A stretch of DNA of 64,000 nt from Niabella pedocola (GCF_021044425.1 NZ_JAJNEC010000005.1:2418001-2482000); one strand, 5' to 3'. Positions 8,863 through 16,714 are shown, counted from the stretch's first letter. Numbers and translations are program-made. Notes: generated by a model not told the origin, from the letters alone.

Positions 8863-10005
8863 CTATGAACCAATGGCCTGACGCAGGTCTTCAATCAGAT
8901 CATCCACATCTTCAATACCTACACTCAGCCGGATCAGGGAATCGCTCAGTCCGTTCCTGATCCGTTCTTCGCGGGGAATGGAAGCGTGTGTCATGGTGGC
9001 CGGATGGTTGATCAGCGACTCTACACCTCCCAGGCTCTCTGCCAGTGCAAACACTTTTGTAGAGGTAAGTACCTTTGTGGCCGCTTCCATGGAATCGTCT
9101 TTTAATTCAAAACTCATCATACCGCCGAAGTCGCGCATTTGCTTTTTTGCAACCGCATAACCTGGCTGGTCTTCAAAACCGCACCAGTAAACCTTCTTTA
9201 CCTTTTCATGACGGGCCAGGAACCCGGCTATCTTCCGTCCGTTTTCACAATGGCGCTGCAACCGTACGTGCAGGGTCTTAATACCCCGGAGTACGAGGAA
9301 GCAATCCATCGGCCCGGGTACGGCGCCGCTGCTTTTCTGGATAAAGAATAATCGCTCCCGCAGTGCATCACTGTTGAACATCAATGTACCCATTACCACA
9401 TCGCTGTGCCCGCCCAGGTATTTTGTGGCCGAATGCATAACAATGTCGGCTCCCATGTCTATGGGGTTTTGCAGGTAGGGAGAAGCAAAGGTATTGTCCA
9501 CACAAAGCAGGGCGCCGGCTTTTTTTGCGATGGCTGCTACCGCGGCAATATCCGTAATGTTCATCAGGGGGTTGGTAGGCGTTTCGATCCAGATCAGCTT
9601 CGTATTGCTGGTAACAGCACGGGCTACCTGCTCTGTTTGAGTGGTGTCGATGTATATGAATTTAATGCCAAAGTCTTCCCAGATCTTTGAAAACAACCGG
9701 TAAGTACCGCCATACATATCATTAGCGGCAATCACCTCATCCCCCGGTCTTAAAAGTTTGATCACGCTTTCGGTGGCAGCTACCCCGCTGCTGAAGGCCA
9801 GGCCATGTTGTGCATTTTCCAGCGCGGCCAGCGATTTTTCCAGCGCTGTACGGGTAGGATTTCCTGCTCTTGAATAATCGTAACCCTGGTGCTGGTTCGG
9901 ACCGGATTGTACAAACGTGGACGTTTGAAAAATAGGGGTCATAATTGCACCTGTGGAAGGGTCCGGTTCTACACCTGCGTGGATGATCTTTGTATTCAGC
10001 TTCAT
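8863..10005 (-). CDS. cystathionine gamma-synthase/lyase-type PLP enzyme
   Basis: 380 residues from the ATG at 10003-10005 (MKLNTKIIHAG), the usual family start; the in-frame upstream ATG at 10056 is rejected because a -7 box lies between them. Fold-type I Cys/Met metabolism enzyme: YSRAGNPTR at 44-52 (phosphate-binding Tyr/Arg), SSGVAA near 72-77, and PLP lysine K195 in SATKYLGGHSD. The C-terminal LAESLGGVESLINHPATMTH block fits cystathionine gamma-synthase or gamma-lyase, which act in transsulfuration between cysteine and methionine. Sequence alone does not separate synthase from lyase. Monocistronic: own promoter and terminator. Confidence 0.88.
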   Translation of the reverse strand: MKLNTKIIHAGVEPDPSTGAIMTPIFQTSTFVQSGPNQHQGYDYSRAGNPTRTALEKSLAALENAQHGLAFSSGVAATESVIKLLRPGDEVIAANDMYGGTYRLFSKIWEDFGIKFIYIDTTQTEQVARAVTSNTKLIWIETPTNPLMNITDIAAVAAIAKKAGALLCVDNTFASPYLQNPIDMGADIVMHSATKYLGGHSDVVMGTLMFNSDALRERLFFIQKSSGAVPGPMDCFLVLRGIKTLHVRLQRHCENGRKIAGFLARHEKVKKVYWCGFEDQPGYAVAKKQMRDFGGMMSFELKDDSMEAATKVLTSTKVFALAESLGGVESLINHPATMTHASIPREERIRNGLSDSLIRLSVGIEDVDDLIEDLRQAIGS

Positions 10006-10025
10006 AGTTGATCTTTTATGGGTCA

Positions 10026-10033
10026 CAAAGGTA
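10026..10033 (-). promoter_or_regulatory. promoter -7 box of the PLP-enzyme gene
   Basis: The minus strand reads TACCTTTG, an exact match to the Bacteroidota -7 consensus TAnnTTTG, 20 bases before the ATG at 10005. No good -33 TTTG box is seen at the usual spacing. Confidence 0.5.
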
Positions 10034-10280
10034 GGCATTGCCGCGGGTGAAACCATATGGGGGAAGTTCCGACCGTTGCTTAAAACTACGGAACGTTCGT
10101 AAATGGCCGCCCTGCCTAATTAAGAAAGACTTAACATTTTTTTTATGTACCAACTGTAACATCTGGCTGACTCTTGCGATTTATATATAGGAACGCGTTT
10201 TAATGATTCCGGAAGGGGTCGAAAAAAGTTAAGAATGAATTACGGGCACGAGAAAATTGGAGGTTTTACCCGGAGAAATC

Positions 10281-10352
10281 CGCCATTCACCCCGTTTCTT
10301 TGGTATTCTGCCACATACTGCTTGCAGCAGGTGCAACCCGATACTATTTTTG
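10281..10352 (+). promoter_or_regulatory. promoter of small secreted protein 1, with upstream box
   Basis: CTTG at 10321-10324, a 20-bp spacer and TATTTTTG at 10345-10352 fit the Bacteroidota -33/-7 promoter. The 40 bp before it (CCATTCACCCC...TTTCTTT) resemble the same-length stretch before the second paralogue at 11511-11550. This indicates that promoter and gene were duplicated together. Confidence 0.6.
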
Positions 10353-10411
10353 ACTAAACAAACCAATAAAAGAACTTAAACCACCTCCAAGAGGTATAAA
10401 AATTTTAAAAA

Positions 10412-10861
10412 ATGAAACTCTTTATTCTTACTGCCGCGCTTTCCCTGGGTTTAAACGCAATGGCTGCCGTTACAGTAAATCCAACTGTAAATGATAAAGT
10501 ATTAAAAACATTTAAAGAAGTATTCTCCAATGCCCGCGACGTGCAGTGGAGTACTACAGCCGATTACAACGAAGCCAGTTTCCGTTCGGGCTCTATATCT
10601 ACCCGCGCGGTGATCGACAACAACGGCGCCCTGATCCGTACCATCCGTTACTATAAGGAAAACAACCTGCCTTCAAATATTCTTTACAAGATCAAAAAGA
10701 AATATGATGGCAAGGAAATATATGGTGTTACCGAAGTAACCAACAATGAAGGAACCAATTATCATATTATAGTGCGTGATAGCCGGAGCATCTATAGTGT
10801 TACCGCTGACAATAACGGAAGCGTTATGCAAACAGCAAAATATAAGAGGGGCGATATTTAA
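10412..10861 (+). CDS. small secreted protein, paralogue 1 (PepSY-like/BLIP-like fold suspected)
   Basis: 149 residues with a signal peptide (MKLFILTAALSLGLNAMAA). The mature protein contains DVQWSTTADY, IDNNGALIRTIRYYKE, a KIKKKYDGKEI turn and GTNYHIIV. This pattern (F-x3-FxxAxxVxW, then NGxLIRTxRYY) is typical of small periplasmic proteins abundant in Chitinophagaceae that resemble the PepSY-like DUF2874 family. The fold is inferred and the function unknown. A close paralogue lies 777 bp downstream; by eye about two thirds of residues match. Each copy has its own promoter, so they are separate transcription units rather than an operon. Confidence 0.75.
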   Translation: MKLFILTAALSLGLNAMAAVTVNPTVNDKVLKTFKEVFSNARDVQWSTTADYNEASFRSGSISTRAVIDNNGALIRTIRYYKENNLPSNILYKIKKKYDGKEIYGVTEVTNNEGTNYHIIVRDSRSIYSVTADNNGSVMQTAKYKRGDI

Positions 10862-11204
10862 CCCCTCTTCCCAGCTTTAACATTTCTCATGTATAATACG
10901 GAGTGGAACATTCTTGTTCTCTCCCTTTTTTTTTATATAGGGGATGCTTCCCCCGCTTGCAGGTATCTTTTCGCCTTTTGATAAGGGAACGTGGGGCAGA
11001 CAACCGGAAAAGGCCGCAGGTTTGTAACGGAGCCGGGATCTCGGCCGGATGCATTGCAGTCGGCAAAACCGCACATCGGAAGCCCGCGCTGTAATTACCA
11101 GAAGAGCAGTTGTTGCTATCGCCTGTAACCGCCTTGCGCAGACCAGATTCGAAAGGAACACTGTATGATAAGCGGGAACTCCTGATCCGCTCAAGTTGAA
11201 TGAA

Positions 11205-11465
11205 CCTGGCAATGATCCGTATATCCCTATGGTACCGGCGACGCCGGCAACTGCTGTGGTTCTCCTGAAGCTATTACGGCATATTTAAAAGATGCGCCGG
11301 CAACAAGATTTATCAGGATGCGTTTGAAGATATTGTTGCTCGTGTTGCCACTAAAAATGGTTTAGCTGCAAAGAACGATACACAATGCTTTATTGGATTC
11401 TGTTTTTACTACGGGTTAGCCTAACGGACAGTCAACACGCATTTATAGCGTACCGCTGATAAAGC
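11205..11465 (+). pseudogene. possible decayed third copy of the small secreted protein
   Basis: Two separate patches in the same order as the intact genes resemble paralogue 1: the IDNNGALIRTIRYYK region (from about 11205) and the SIYSVTAD region (11438-11459). They are ~70 bp further apart than in the intact gene and are interrupted by stops and frameshifts. The similarity is short and was seen by eye only, so the call is tentative; the middle segment could derive from an unrelated gene. Confidence 0.3.
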
Positions 11466-11510
11466 AGGCACCGGTAAAACTTCCGGAAGGTTTTTCATCC
11501 GCAAAAAACA

Positions 11511-11583
11511 GCCGTTCACCCCCTTTTCTTTTGCCATCAGCCGTAACCCGCTTGACCCGGGGCAGGGTTTGACGCTATTTTTG
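11511..11583 (+). promoter_or_regulatory. promoter of small secreted protein 2, with upstream box
   Basis: CTTG at 11551-11554, a 21-bp spacer and TATTTTTG at 11576-11583. The upstream 40 bp (GTTCACCCCCTTTTCTTT) match the arrangement before paralogue 1, including the position of the CTTG directly after the box. Confidence 0.6.
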
Positions 11584-11638
11584 TTTCAACAAAGCAATAA
11601 AAACATAAACCGCCATAACCGGCATAAAACTAAAAAAA

Positions 11639-12088
11639 ATGAAACTCTTTATTCTTACCGCTGCACTTTCTCTTGGTTTAAACGCAATGGCCGCTGTACC
11701 TACCAATCCTACTGTTAACGAAAAAGTGATCAAAACATTTAACCAGGTGTTTTCCGAGGCACAGAACGTACAATGGTCCACCACCGCTACGTATAGCCAG
11801 GCCAGCTTTCAATCAGGAGCCGTAGCTACCCGTGTTATGATCGACAATAACGGAGCACTGATCCGCACGATCCGTTACTATAAAGAAAATGAACTGCCTT
11901 CTCATGTGTTGTACCAGATCCGGAAGAAATATGAGGGCAAGGAGATTGCAGGGGTTACAGAAATCAGCAATAACGAAGGTACCAGCTATCATATCATTGT
12001 AAATGATAACCGCAATATGTATAAAGTAACCGTTGATAACAGCGGAAGCCTTACACAGGATGCAAAATACAAAAGAGCCGATCGTTGA
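11639..12088 (+). CDS. small secreted protein, paralogue 2
   Basis: 149 residues, same length as paralogue 1, with an identical first 20 residues including the signal peptide. Shared blocks are VQWSTTA, IDNNGALIRTIRYYKEN, KKYEGKEI, GVTE, NNEGTSYHIIV and KYKR. Differences cluster in the exposed first third and near the C-terminus. Family and caveats are as for paralogue 1: periplasmic or secreted, function unknown. It ends 38 bp before a strong bidirectional terminator shared with the convergent DUF2911 operon. Confidence 0.75.
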   Translation: MKLFILTAALSLGLNAMAAVPTNPTVNEKVIKTFNQVFSEAQNVQWSTTATYSQASFQSGAVATRVMIDNNGALIRTIRYYKENELPSHVLYQIRKKYEGKEIAGVTEISNNEGTSYHIIVNDNRNMYKVTVDNSGSLTQDAKYKRADR

Positions 12089-12126
12089 TGCCGGCCCTTT
12101 AACCGGATGATCCGGTTTTATAAAGT

Positions 12127-12160
12127 AAAAGAGCAGAACAACCGTTCTGCTCTTTTTTTA
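12127..12160. terminator. bidirectional terminator
   Basis: A 13-bp stem AAAAGAGCAGAAC/GTTCTGCTCTTTT (12127-12139 and 12144-12156) has an AACC loop. T-rich tracts follow on both strands. It lies between the second secreted paralogue and the DUF2911 operon, and the T-tract runs into the TAA stop of the minus-strand gene. Confidence 0.9.
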
Positions 12161-12799
12161 TTTTATGACGAAGGGAAGTGTCACCAGTGTTTCACCCCAG
12201 GCAATAACCAGGTTTGCCCCGGTATCTGCCTGCCGGAACACCATGGTAAAGTATTCTACCATCGGGTTGTTGCTTGTAGAGGGCACTTCTACCCTTAAAA
12301 GATCCTGGGTACTGTCCTGCCGGAGCCCCCAGGTGTCCAGGTTGTTATTCAGCGCGATTGTCCAGCTCTTTTCGTGTGGGATGCTGTAAAGGGTGTACCG
12401 TCCGGGTTCAATTTTTTTATTGTTCAGATAAACGGGGCGGAACACATCCAGCTCGGTTGCTTCATTGGCGCCCATCCGCCATGGCTGATCATATTTGAGA
12501 ACCGAACCAAACAGGGAACGTCCCTGGAGATGCGGCCGGCTGTAAATAACACGCATTACCGGCTTTTCTGTGGTGCTGCCGCTCATTTTCTGCAGGGGAT
12601 AGTGTACCGGGTAATAACTCATATCCAGCGGCGACACGTCTACAGGCTCATAAGGATTGGTGGCATTTATCGGCTGCAAGGCCCCCGGAGGAGCTACGTT
12701 TGGTGCCGTTTGTGTTGTCTTTGTTTCGGGCTTCTGATTACAGGCCACCAGTAATGCGAAGCCGGCAAGCAGGTACCATCTGCCCTTGATACAGTTCAT
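12158..12799 (-). CDS. DUF2911 domain lipoprotein
   Basis: 213 residues. A lipobox (GFALLVAC, Cys20) predicts membrane anchoring, followed by a Pro/Thr-rich linker and a DUF2911 domain starting at VDVSPLDMSYYPVHYP. Conserved blocks are MRVIYSRPHLQGRSLFG, WRMGANEATELDVF, PGRYTLYSIP, WTIALNNN, DTWG and the C-terminal NLVIAWGETLVTLPF. DUF2911 proteins are secreted beta-rich proteins of unknown function, frequent in Bacteroidota. It is third in the unit acpH-like, DUF2911, DUF2911, 9 bp after the second gene; unlike its paralogue it is a predicted lipoprotein. Confidence 0.88.
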   Translation of the reverse strand: MNCIKGRWYLLAGFALLVACNQKPETKTTQTAPNVAPPGALQPINATNPYEPVDVSPLDMSYYPVHYPLQKMSGSTTEKPVMRVIYSRPHLQGRSLFGSVLKYDQPWRMGANEATELDVFRPVYLNNKKIEPGRYTLYSIPHEKSWTIALNNNLDTWGLRQDSTQDLLRVEVPSTSNNPMVEYFTMVFRQADTGANLVIAWGETLVTLPFVIK

Positions 12800-12808
12800 T
12801 CGTTATAG

Positions 12809-13381
12809 TTAAAAATTAATAGGCAGGGACGCTTTCTTCTGATCCCATTCAATGGCCAAGTTAACGGTTGATCCGCTTTTTTCAAAATCAATGGTCAGGA
12901 ATTCTATCGGATCCTTCAATTCTTCCACGGGTGCAGACACTCGAACCACATCTTTTGTTGCATCATAGTTAAAAGCGCCCCAGGCATCCGTATCCTTGTT
13001 AAGGATAAAGGTCCATTCCTTTTCGGTAGGGATGCAATAAACGGTATACCGGCCGGCGGGTACTTTTTTGCCACCGATTACCGCAGGGGTAAAAAACTGG
13101 ATCTCCGTTGCCTCGTTGGCTCCCAGGCGCCAAACCTTGCCATACGGCACAATGTCGGAATTAAATATCTTACGGTTGTTTTTTGCGGGCCGGCTGTAAA
13201 TAACCCGCATACGCAGGGGCTCACTGGTACCCCTGATTTTTTTTGAGGGATAATCAACCGGGAAATAGATCTGGTCCATAGGCGATTTATCAACCGGTAT
13301 CCAGGATTGGCTGTTGGCGGCTATATGAAAAAAGAAGCTCATTGCAGCCATTAATACATATTTTATCATAACGGATCGCAT
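12809..13381 (-). CDS. DUF2911 domain secreted protein
   Basis: 190 residues with a signal peptide (YVLMAAMSFFFHIAANSQ) and no lipobox cysteine. The DUF2911 blocks run as in the downstream paralogue: SPMDQIYFPVDYPSKKI, MRVIYSRPAKNNRKIF, WRLGANEATEIQFF, PAGRYTVYCIP, WTFILNKDTDAWG and NLAIEWDQKKASLPI. The start codon is one base after the stop of the ACP-phosphodiesterase-like gene, so the genes are almost certainly one transcript. The pair arose by tandem duplication; one became lipid-anchored and the other probably stays soluble. Function unknown. Confidence 0.88.
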   Translation of the reverse strand: MRSVMIKYVLMAAMSFFFHIAANSQSWIPVDKSPMDQIYFPVDYPSKKIRGTSEPLRMRVIYSRPAKNNRKIFNSDIVPYGKVWRLGANEATEIQFFTPAVIGGKKVPAGRYTVYCIPTEKEWTFILNKDTDAWGAFNYDATKDVVRVSAPVEELKDPIEFLTIDFEKSGSTVNLAIEWDQKKASLPINF

Positions 13382-13382
13382 T

Positions 13383-13973
13383 TTAATTTATCAGCTTTTT
13401 AAATTGTTCCTGTGCAAAGGGTTTCAGGTCTGTCCAAAACAGACGGTAGTTTTCCTCCAAACGTTTAACGTTGGCGGCAAATATTTTTTCGGCCGGCTGG
13501 CTGTTATTTAAATATTTTGCCCGGCGTACCAGCCCGGCAAAGCTTTTGTAAATACCCTGGGGTTCCCGGTAGTTGAATAACCAGTTTTGCTGTTTCATAT
13601 AGTAAAACAATTGCCGGAAGGCCTCCGGCAGCTGTTCAAAATAGTTATCCAGGGTTTGATAGGTATCCCGTGCAAAGATCTCAAGAGACCCGGGGGGAAA
13701 CTCCCGGGTGTCGTTTGCGAGAAAATAATCATATACAACATCCATGAAGGCACCGCTGTACAACCGGTATTCGCTCCGGAAAACCTGTTTGGCGGCAAGA
13801 GTGGCCGGGTGGCTATCGGTAAATGTATCAATTTCCCGGTGCAGCCGGATACCGGCCTGAATGCCCGGAGCATAGTCCTGCGGGCGGTTTCCTTTCACAA
13901 AATCGCTGATCATATTGCCTACAAGAACATCCGGGTTATGGAATGAAAGGTATGCATGTGCCAGGAAATTCAT
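13383..13973 (-). CDS. ACP phosphodiesterase family protein (AcpH/DUF479)
   Basis: 196 residues with the family start MNFLAHAYLSFHNPDVLVGNM (first residues shown in part: NFLAHAYLS), then ISDFVKG, GIRLHREIDTFTD, YDYFLAND and the Trp/Tyr-rich helical C-terminus. In E. coli AcpH removes the 4'-phosphopantetheine arm from holo-acyl carrier protein; many Bacteroidota members of DUF479 are untested. The likely metal-binding residues (H6, D24, H46, D50) are present. First gene of a unit with two DUF2911 genes. Its -7 box is only four bases before the ATG, so the mRNA is probably leaderless. Confidence 0.8.
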   Translation of the reverse strand: MNFLAHAYLSFHNPDVLVGNMISDFVKGNRPQDYAPGIQAGIRLHREIDTFTDSHPATLAAKQVFRSEYRLYSGAFMDVVYDYFLANDTREFPPGSLEIFARDTYQTLDNYFEQLPEAFRQLFYYMKQQNWLFNYREPQGIYKSFAGLVRRAKYLNNSQPAEKIFAANVKRLEENYRLFWTDLKPFAQEQFKKLIN

Positions 13974-13977
13974 GCCA

Positions 13978-13985
13978 CAAATGTA
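13978..13985 (-). promoter_or_regulatory. promoter -7 box abutting the AcpH-like start
   Basis: The minus strand reads TACATTTG, an exact TAnnTTTG match; its last base is separated from the ATG (13973) by four bases. A start site about seven bases downstream would fall at the start codon. Confidence 0.55.
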
Positions 13986-14015
13986 ATAATAAAGGAAAGA
14001 TCCGCGTTGGGTCGG

Positions 14016-14576
14016 TTAGCGATGGGCTGCCAGTAAAGCGCCTACTTCCTGTTGGATACCGTTGCTCTTATCGCTGTTATAAACCTGCTGAAGTGCGATT
14101 TTCGTTTCCTCAAAACCGGCTTTTTTCTCTTTTAAGGCATCATATACCGCTTTTGCTGCGGCAGGCCTGGGGCCCCAGTGAAACAGGTCGTTGCCGTTTT
14201 CGTCGCGTACGATCAAAACAGGAATGGACCGGGTGCCGTTGGTCAGGTATTTTTCAATCTCGGAACCCGAATCTCTTAACTGCAGCTTAAAGTCGATGTG
14301 TTCATTTAACCGGCTCATCAGGTAAAGAATGGGCACAATATGGGCGGCATCTCCGCACCAGGGTTCGGTGATCACCACCCAGTGTTGCTTCCGGGTGATA
14401 GCAGCTACAATGGCCTTTGTTTCTTCGGTAACCGGGTTTTCCTTGAGCCAGCGGTTCATGCGCGAGCCATTCATTTTTGTATATTGAAAGTAGTCGGCGT
14501 TATCATAAGGCGGAGCCGGTTTCTCCGCTGCCAGGATGGTATTTACAACATCCAAGTATTCCTGAAAATTCATCAT
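14016..14576 (-). CDS. thioredoxin-family protein with a single active-site Cys
   Basis: 186 residues if started at 14576 (MMNFQEYLDV; the ATG at 14573 is equally good). A much longer in-frame extension to 14837 overlaps the divergent small gene and is rejected. The thioredoxin-like core has TEPWCGDAAH (residues 71-80) in place of WCxxC, so only C74 of the redox pair is present, then IPVLIVRDENG with the cis-proline. Bacteroidota carry many such WCGDA proteins, annotated as thioredoxin family; they cannot do dithiol exchange within one motif and may act as monothiol proteins. No signal peptide, so cytoplasmic. Confidence 0.8.
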   Translation of the reverse strand: MMNFQEYLDVVNTILAAEKPAPPYDNADYFQYTKMNGSRMNRWLKENPVTEETKAIVAAITRKQHWVVITEPWCGDAAHIVPILYLMSRLNEHIDFKLQLRDSGSEIEKYLTNGTRSIPVLIVRDENGNDLFHWGPRPAAAKAVYDALKEKKAGFEETKIALQQVYNSDKSNGIQQEVGALLAAHR

Positions 14577-14749
14577 GGGGTAAAATTTGGTTTTCCGGGG
14601 CGGGGCCCGGACACTATTAAAACAAGCAACTTTTAAAAAAGTTCCATATTTTAACAGCAATTTGCTGCTGTGGGCATCTTGTTCCGGAACTATGGCATAA
14701 TTTTTTGAGAAGAGTAAGTATTCATTAACTGTATAAAACATATTCGAAC

Positions 14750-14938
14750 ATGAACAAGAATACAAGAAACGGGCTTCTGGCCCTGGGCCTGGCCGCTGCA
14801 GCCGCCTGGTATAAAATGACCCCGGAACAAAAGTCAACTGTAAAAGCTAAGGTGTCCGACCTGGGAAACAAAGTAAAAGATGGCCTTGCAAACCTTAAAA
14901 AGCAGGCCAGTCCGAACAATCTGCAGTCCGCGTCTTAA
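14750..14938 (+). CDS. small membrane-anchored protein (YtxH-like features)
   Basis: 62 residues: a short basic N-terminus, a hydrophobic alanine/leucine-rich segment (NGLLALGLAAAAAWYKM, about residues 7-23) and a soluble amphipathic Lys-rich tail (STVKAKVSDLGNKVKDGL). This is the layout of small single-pass YtxH-like proteins. No homologue is named with confidence. Support for reality: good codon pattern, a proper terminator 35 bp downstream, and position divergent from the thioredoxin-like gene with a shared AT-rich promoter region. A stress or envelope role is possible but is inference. Confidence 0.65.
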   Translation: MNKNTRNGLLALGLAAAAAWYKMTPEQKSTVKAKVSDLGNKVKDGLANLKKQASPNNLQSAS

Positions 14939-14972
14939 GCTCCGTTAGAACAACCGTCCTTTAATACTATTG

Positions 14973-14996
14973 AAAGGCTCCGCAAGGAGCCTTTTT
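14973..14996. terminator. bidirectional terminator with GCAA tetraloop
   Basis: A 9-bp stem AAAGGCTCC/GGAGCCTTT (14973-14981 and 14986-14994) is closed by a GCAA tetraloop and followed by TTTTTAT. It terminates the small membrane-protein gene and probably also the convergent flavoprotein gene, which ends at 15000. Confidence 0.85.
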
Positions 14997-14999
14997 ATG

Positions 15000-16079
15000 T
15001 TACACCGGGGCATTCAGTAACAGGTGCTGACTTGCAGTAAACATATCACGGAACACCTGGTTGAGCTCTGTACCGTTTTGAGTGGCATTTACGCCGCAGT
15101 AAGGATACAGGGTTGCGACCATTTTCCTTGAAAACAATGCCAGTAACCGGCTTTGCCGAGAAACCTTTGCCAACAGTTCCTCCGGAACTGTTCCCTGCTT
15201 TGACAAGTGCTCCCAGGAATCATCAACAACAGTATAAAAGCGGCTGCGCAGTGTTTGCAGATAGTGACCGGACTGCTCCCATTTTTGGCGGACCTGGTTC
15301 ACAGAAGCGGCAAGCCGCCCCTCCTGAAGGAGTTTGGGTTGCATCCATTTTTCTACAGCCTCTAAAAAATGCAGGGCCATTCCCAGGCTGTTAACGGCCA
15401 GGGTGGCTTCGGCAAATTGCAGGAAGGGGTACTGGTAAACGATCCCCGGTAATGTGGCCGCCGAGGGGTGGATCGTAAAACTCCGTTCCCGCGGAACCCA
15501 TACGTCCGTTACACTAAAACGTTCACTGGCGGTAGCTCTTAGTCCCATAGTATCCCAGTCTTTCTGAACAGATACTTCCTCCCTGGTAAATAAAAAAGAC
15601 CGGTAAACCGGGGCCCCTATTTCATCGGTGAGTGGTTGTCCGTCCTTTTCAATGGTACAGTTTGCGGTAAAATGGGTGCAATAAGGTGCGCCCGTGGCAT
15701 ATTTCCAGGAACCATTTATAATATATCCGTCTGAAGTTTCCTTTGCAACGCCCGTTAATGCCCCGCTGCCTCCAAAGCAAACGGCCGGATCTTTAAAAAT
15801 GGTATCGGTAAGAGAAGGCGGCAGGTACCCGGTAAATTGCGTGGCGCCGCTGCAAAGCGTAACTGTCCAGCCCAGGCTGCCGTCGATTTTTGCCAGGGTC
15901 TCTTCAATTCTTAGTCCTTCAGGCAGACTGAGCTCCAGTCCGTTTTGTGACCGGGGAACAAAAAGCCGGAACCATTTTTCCCGGTAAATGATATCTAATT
16001 GTTCGGGCGTAAGAAGGGCCTGCCGGTCGGCTTCCTGTATAAAATGCGCCAATTGTCCGGCGGTTTGTTCATCCATCAT
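15000..16079 (-). CDS. acyl-CoA dehydrogenase-superfamily flavoprotein in a thiamine-controlled operon
   Basis: 359 residues. The N-terminal helical domain contains FRLFVPRSQNGLEL, followed by IDGSLGWTVTL, the flavin-site strand VCFGGSGALTGVAKETSDGY, a WKYATGAPYCTHF block and WDTMGLRATASE, then a C-terminal four-helix region. This matches the acyl-CoA dehydrogenase fold, closer to group D flavin-dependent monooxygenases (HpaB/DszC-like) than to classical dehydrogenases; no clear catalytic glutamate of the latter was found. Its ATG overlaps the pnuT stop in an ATGA (16076-16079), so it is translationally coupled and lies under the same TPP riboswitch. A role in oxidising a thiamine-related compound is inference. 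Confidence 0.8.
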   Translation of the reverse strand: MMDEQTAGQLAHFIQEADRQALLTPEQLDIIYREKWFRLFVPRSQNGLELSLPEGLRIEETLAKIDGSLGWTVTLCSGATQFTGYLPPSLTDTIFKDPAVCFGGSGALTGVAKETSDGYIINGSWKYATGAPYCTHFTANCTIEKDGQPLTDEIGAPVYRSFLFTREEVSVQKDWDTMGLRATASERFSVTDVWVPRERSFTIHPSAATLPGIVYQYPFLQFAEATLAVNSLGMALHFLEAVEKWMQPKLLQEGRLAASVNQVRQKWEQSGHYLQTLRSRFYTVVDDSWEHLSKQGTVPEELLAKVSRQSRLLALFSRKMVATLYPYCGVNATQNGTELNQVFRDMFTASQHLLLNAPV

Positions 16080-16681
16080 GATTCAATTTTTTCAAGGGTG
16101 CGTTTCCACTCTAAAAAGCCGAAGATCGCAACGATAAATAAGAAGAGGGTTAATAGGGCATATAGCGGAAGCTGTTTGTAAAACAACAGCGGAATGGCCA
16201 CTGCGTTACTGATATTGAGCAGGATCCAGTTTTCCAGTTTCCGTTTTGCCAGCAACCACATTCCTGCCCAGGCCGTGGCGCTTACAAATGCATCCATCAC
16301 AGGTACGGTAGAATCTGTAAGGTACCGGAGCACGAAATAAAGCACAATGAATCCGCCCAATGCGATCCAAAGGGTGGTCTGCCATTCTTTTTTAGTAGCC
16401 CTGGTAACCGGCAGCGGTACCACCGATCGTTTGAACACCCAGAACCACCATCCATAAATGCTCATGACCAGGTAATACAGGTTTAATGCACTTTCCGCAT
16501 ACAACCCCTCTGTAATAAATATATAAATGCTGATGAGGACAGAAAGAATACCCGCCGGGTACAGCCATACCTTATTGGCTTTTGCCAGCAACACTTCTGT
16601 GGCGCCAAAACCTGCACCCAGCCATTCAAGAAGACTTGTGTTCCTGATCTGTTCAATAAACACACTGATCCAGTTTGCCAT
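16076..16681 (-). CDS. pnuT: PnuC-family transporter, probably thiamine-specific (PnuT)
   Basis: 201 residues, almost entirely membrane-embedded, with about seven hydrophobic segments. It carries PnuC-family features: LEWLGAGFGATEVLLAKANKVW at the N-terminus (read in part as GFGATEVLLAKAN), YLVMSIYGWWFW, and WAGMWLLAKRKLENWILLNI near the C-terminus. PnuC proteins carry vitamins such as nicotinamide riboside by facilitated diffusion with later phosphorylation. The TPP riboswitch directly upstream argues for thiamine (PnuT) rather than nicotinamide riboside. No thiamine pyrophosphokinase or TonB receptor is adjacent, unlike many Bacteroidota thi loci; instead an acyl-CoA-dehydrogenase-like gene overlaps by 4 bp. 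Confidence 0.85.
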   Translation of the reverse strand: MANWISVFIEQIRNTSLLEWLGAGFGATEVLLAKANKVWLYPAGILSVLISIYIFITEGLYAESALNLYYLVMSIYGWWFWVFKRSVVPLPVTRATKKEWQTTLWIALGGFIVLYFVLRYLTDSTVPVMDAFVSATAWAGMWLLAKRKLENWILLNISNAVAIPLLFYKQLPLYALLTLFLFIVAIFGFLEWKRTLEKIES

Positions 16682-16714
16682 AACTAAAAATAAAATACAG
16701 GGGCAGGCTGAAAG

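Larger units (their letters stand above)
10006..10411. other. divergent intergenic region
   Basis: 406 bp between the divergent PLP-enzyme gene and the first small secreted paralogue. It contains the -7 box of the former (10026-10033), the promoter of the latter (10321-10352) and a conserved 40-bp upstream box (10281-10320) that recurs before the second paralogue. No credible ORF lies between. Confidence 0.6.
10862..11638. other. 777-bp gap with probable gene debris
   Basis: This stretch separates the two paralogues. It has no intact ORF of credible quality, but short patches look like decayed coding sequence. AMIRISLWYR near 11210 resembles ALIRTIRYYK of the paralogues. CGCATTTATAGCG.TACCGCTGA at 11438-11459 resembles the codons for SIYSVTAD in paralogue 1 with one base missing. 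The patch at 11236-11390 reads as codon-like text in two frames (SPEAITAYLKDAP, then YQDAFEDIVARVATKNGLAAK) with no parent recognised. The last 130 bp are the promoter region of paralogue 2. Confidence 0.4.

Noticed and set aside
14577..14837. N-terminal extension of the thioredoxin-like protein to 14837
   Set aside because: It overlaps the divergent small membrane-protein gene and its promoter, and has no domain features.
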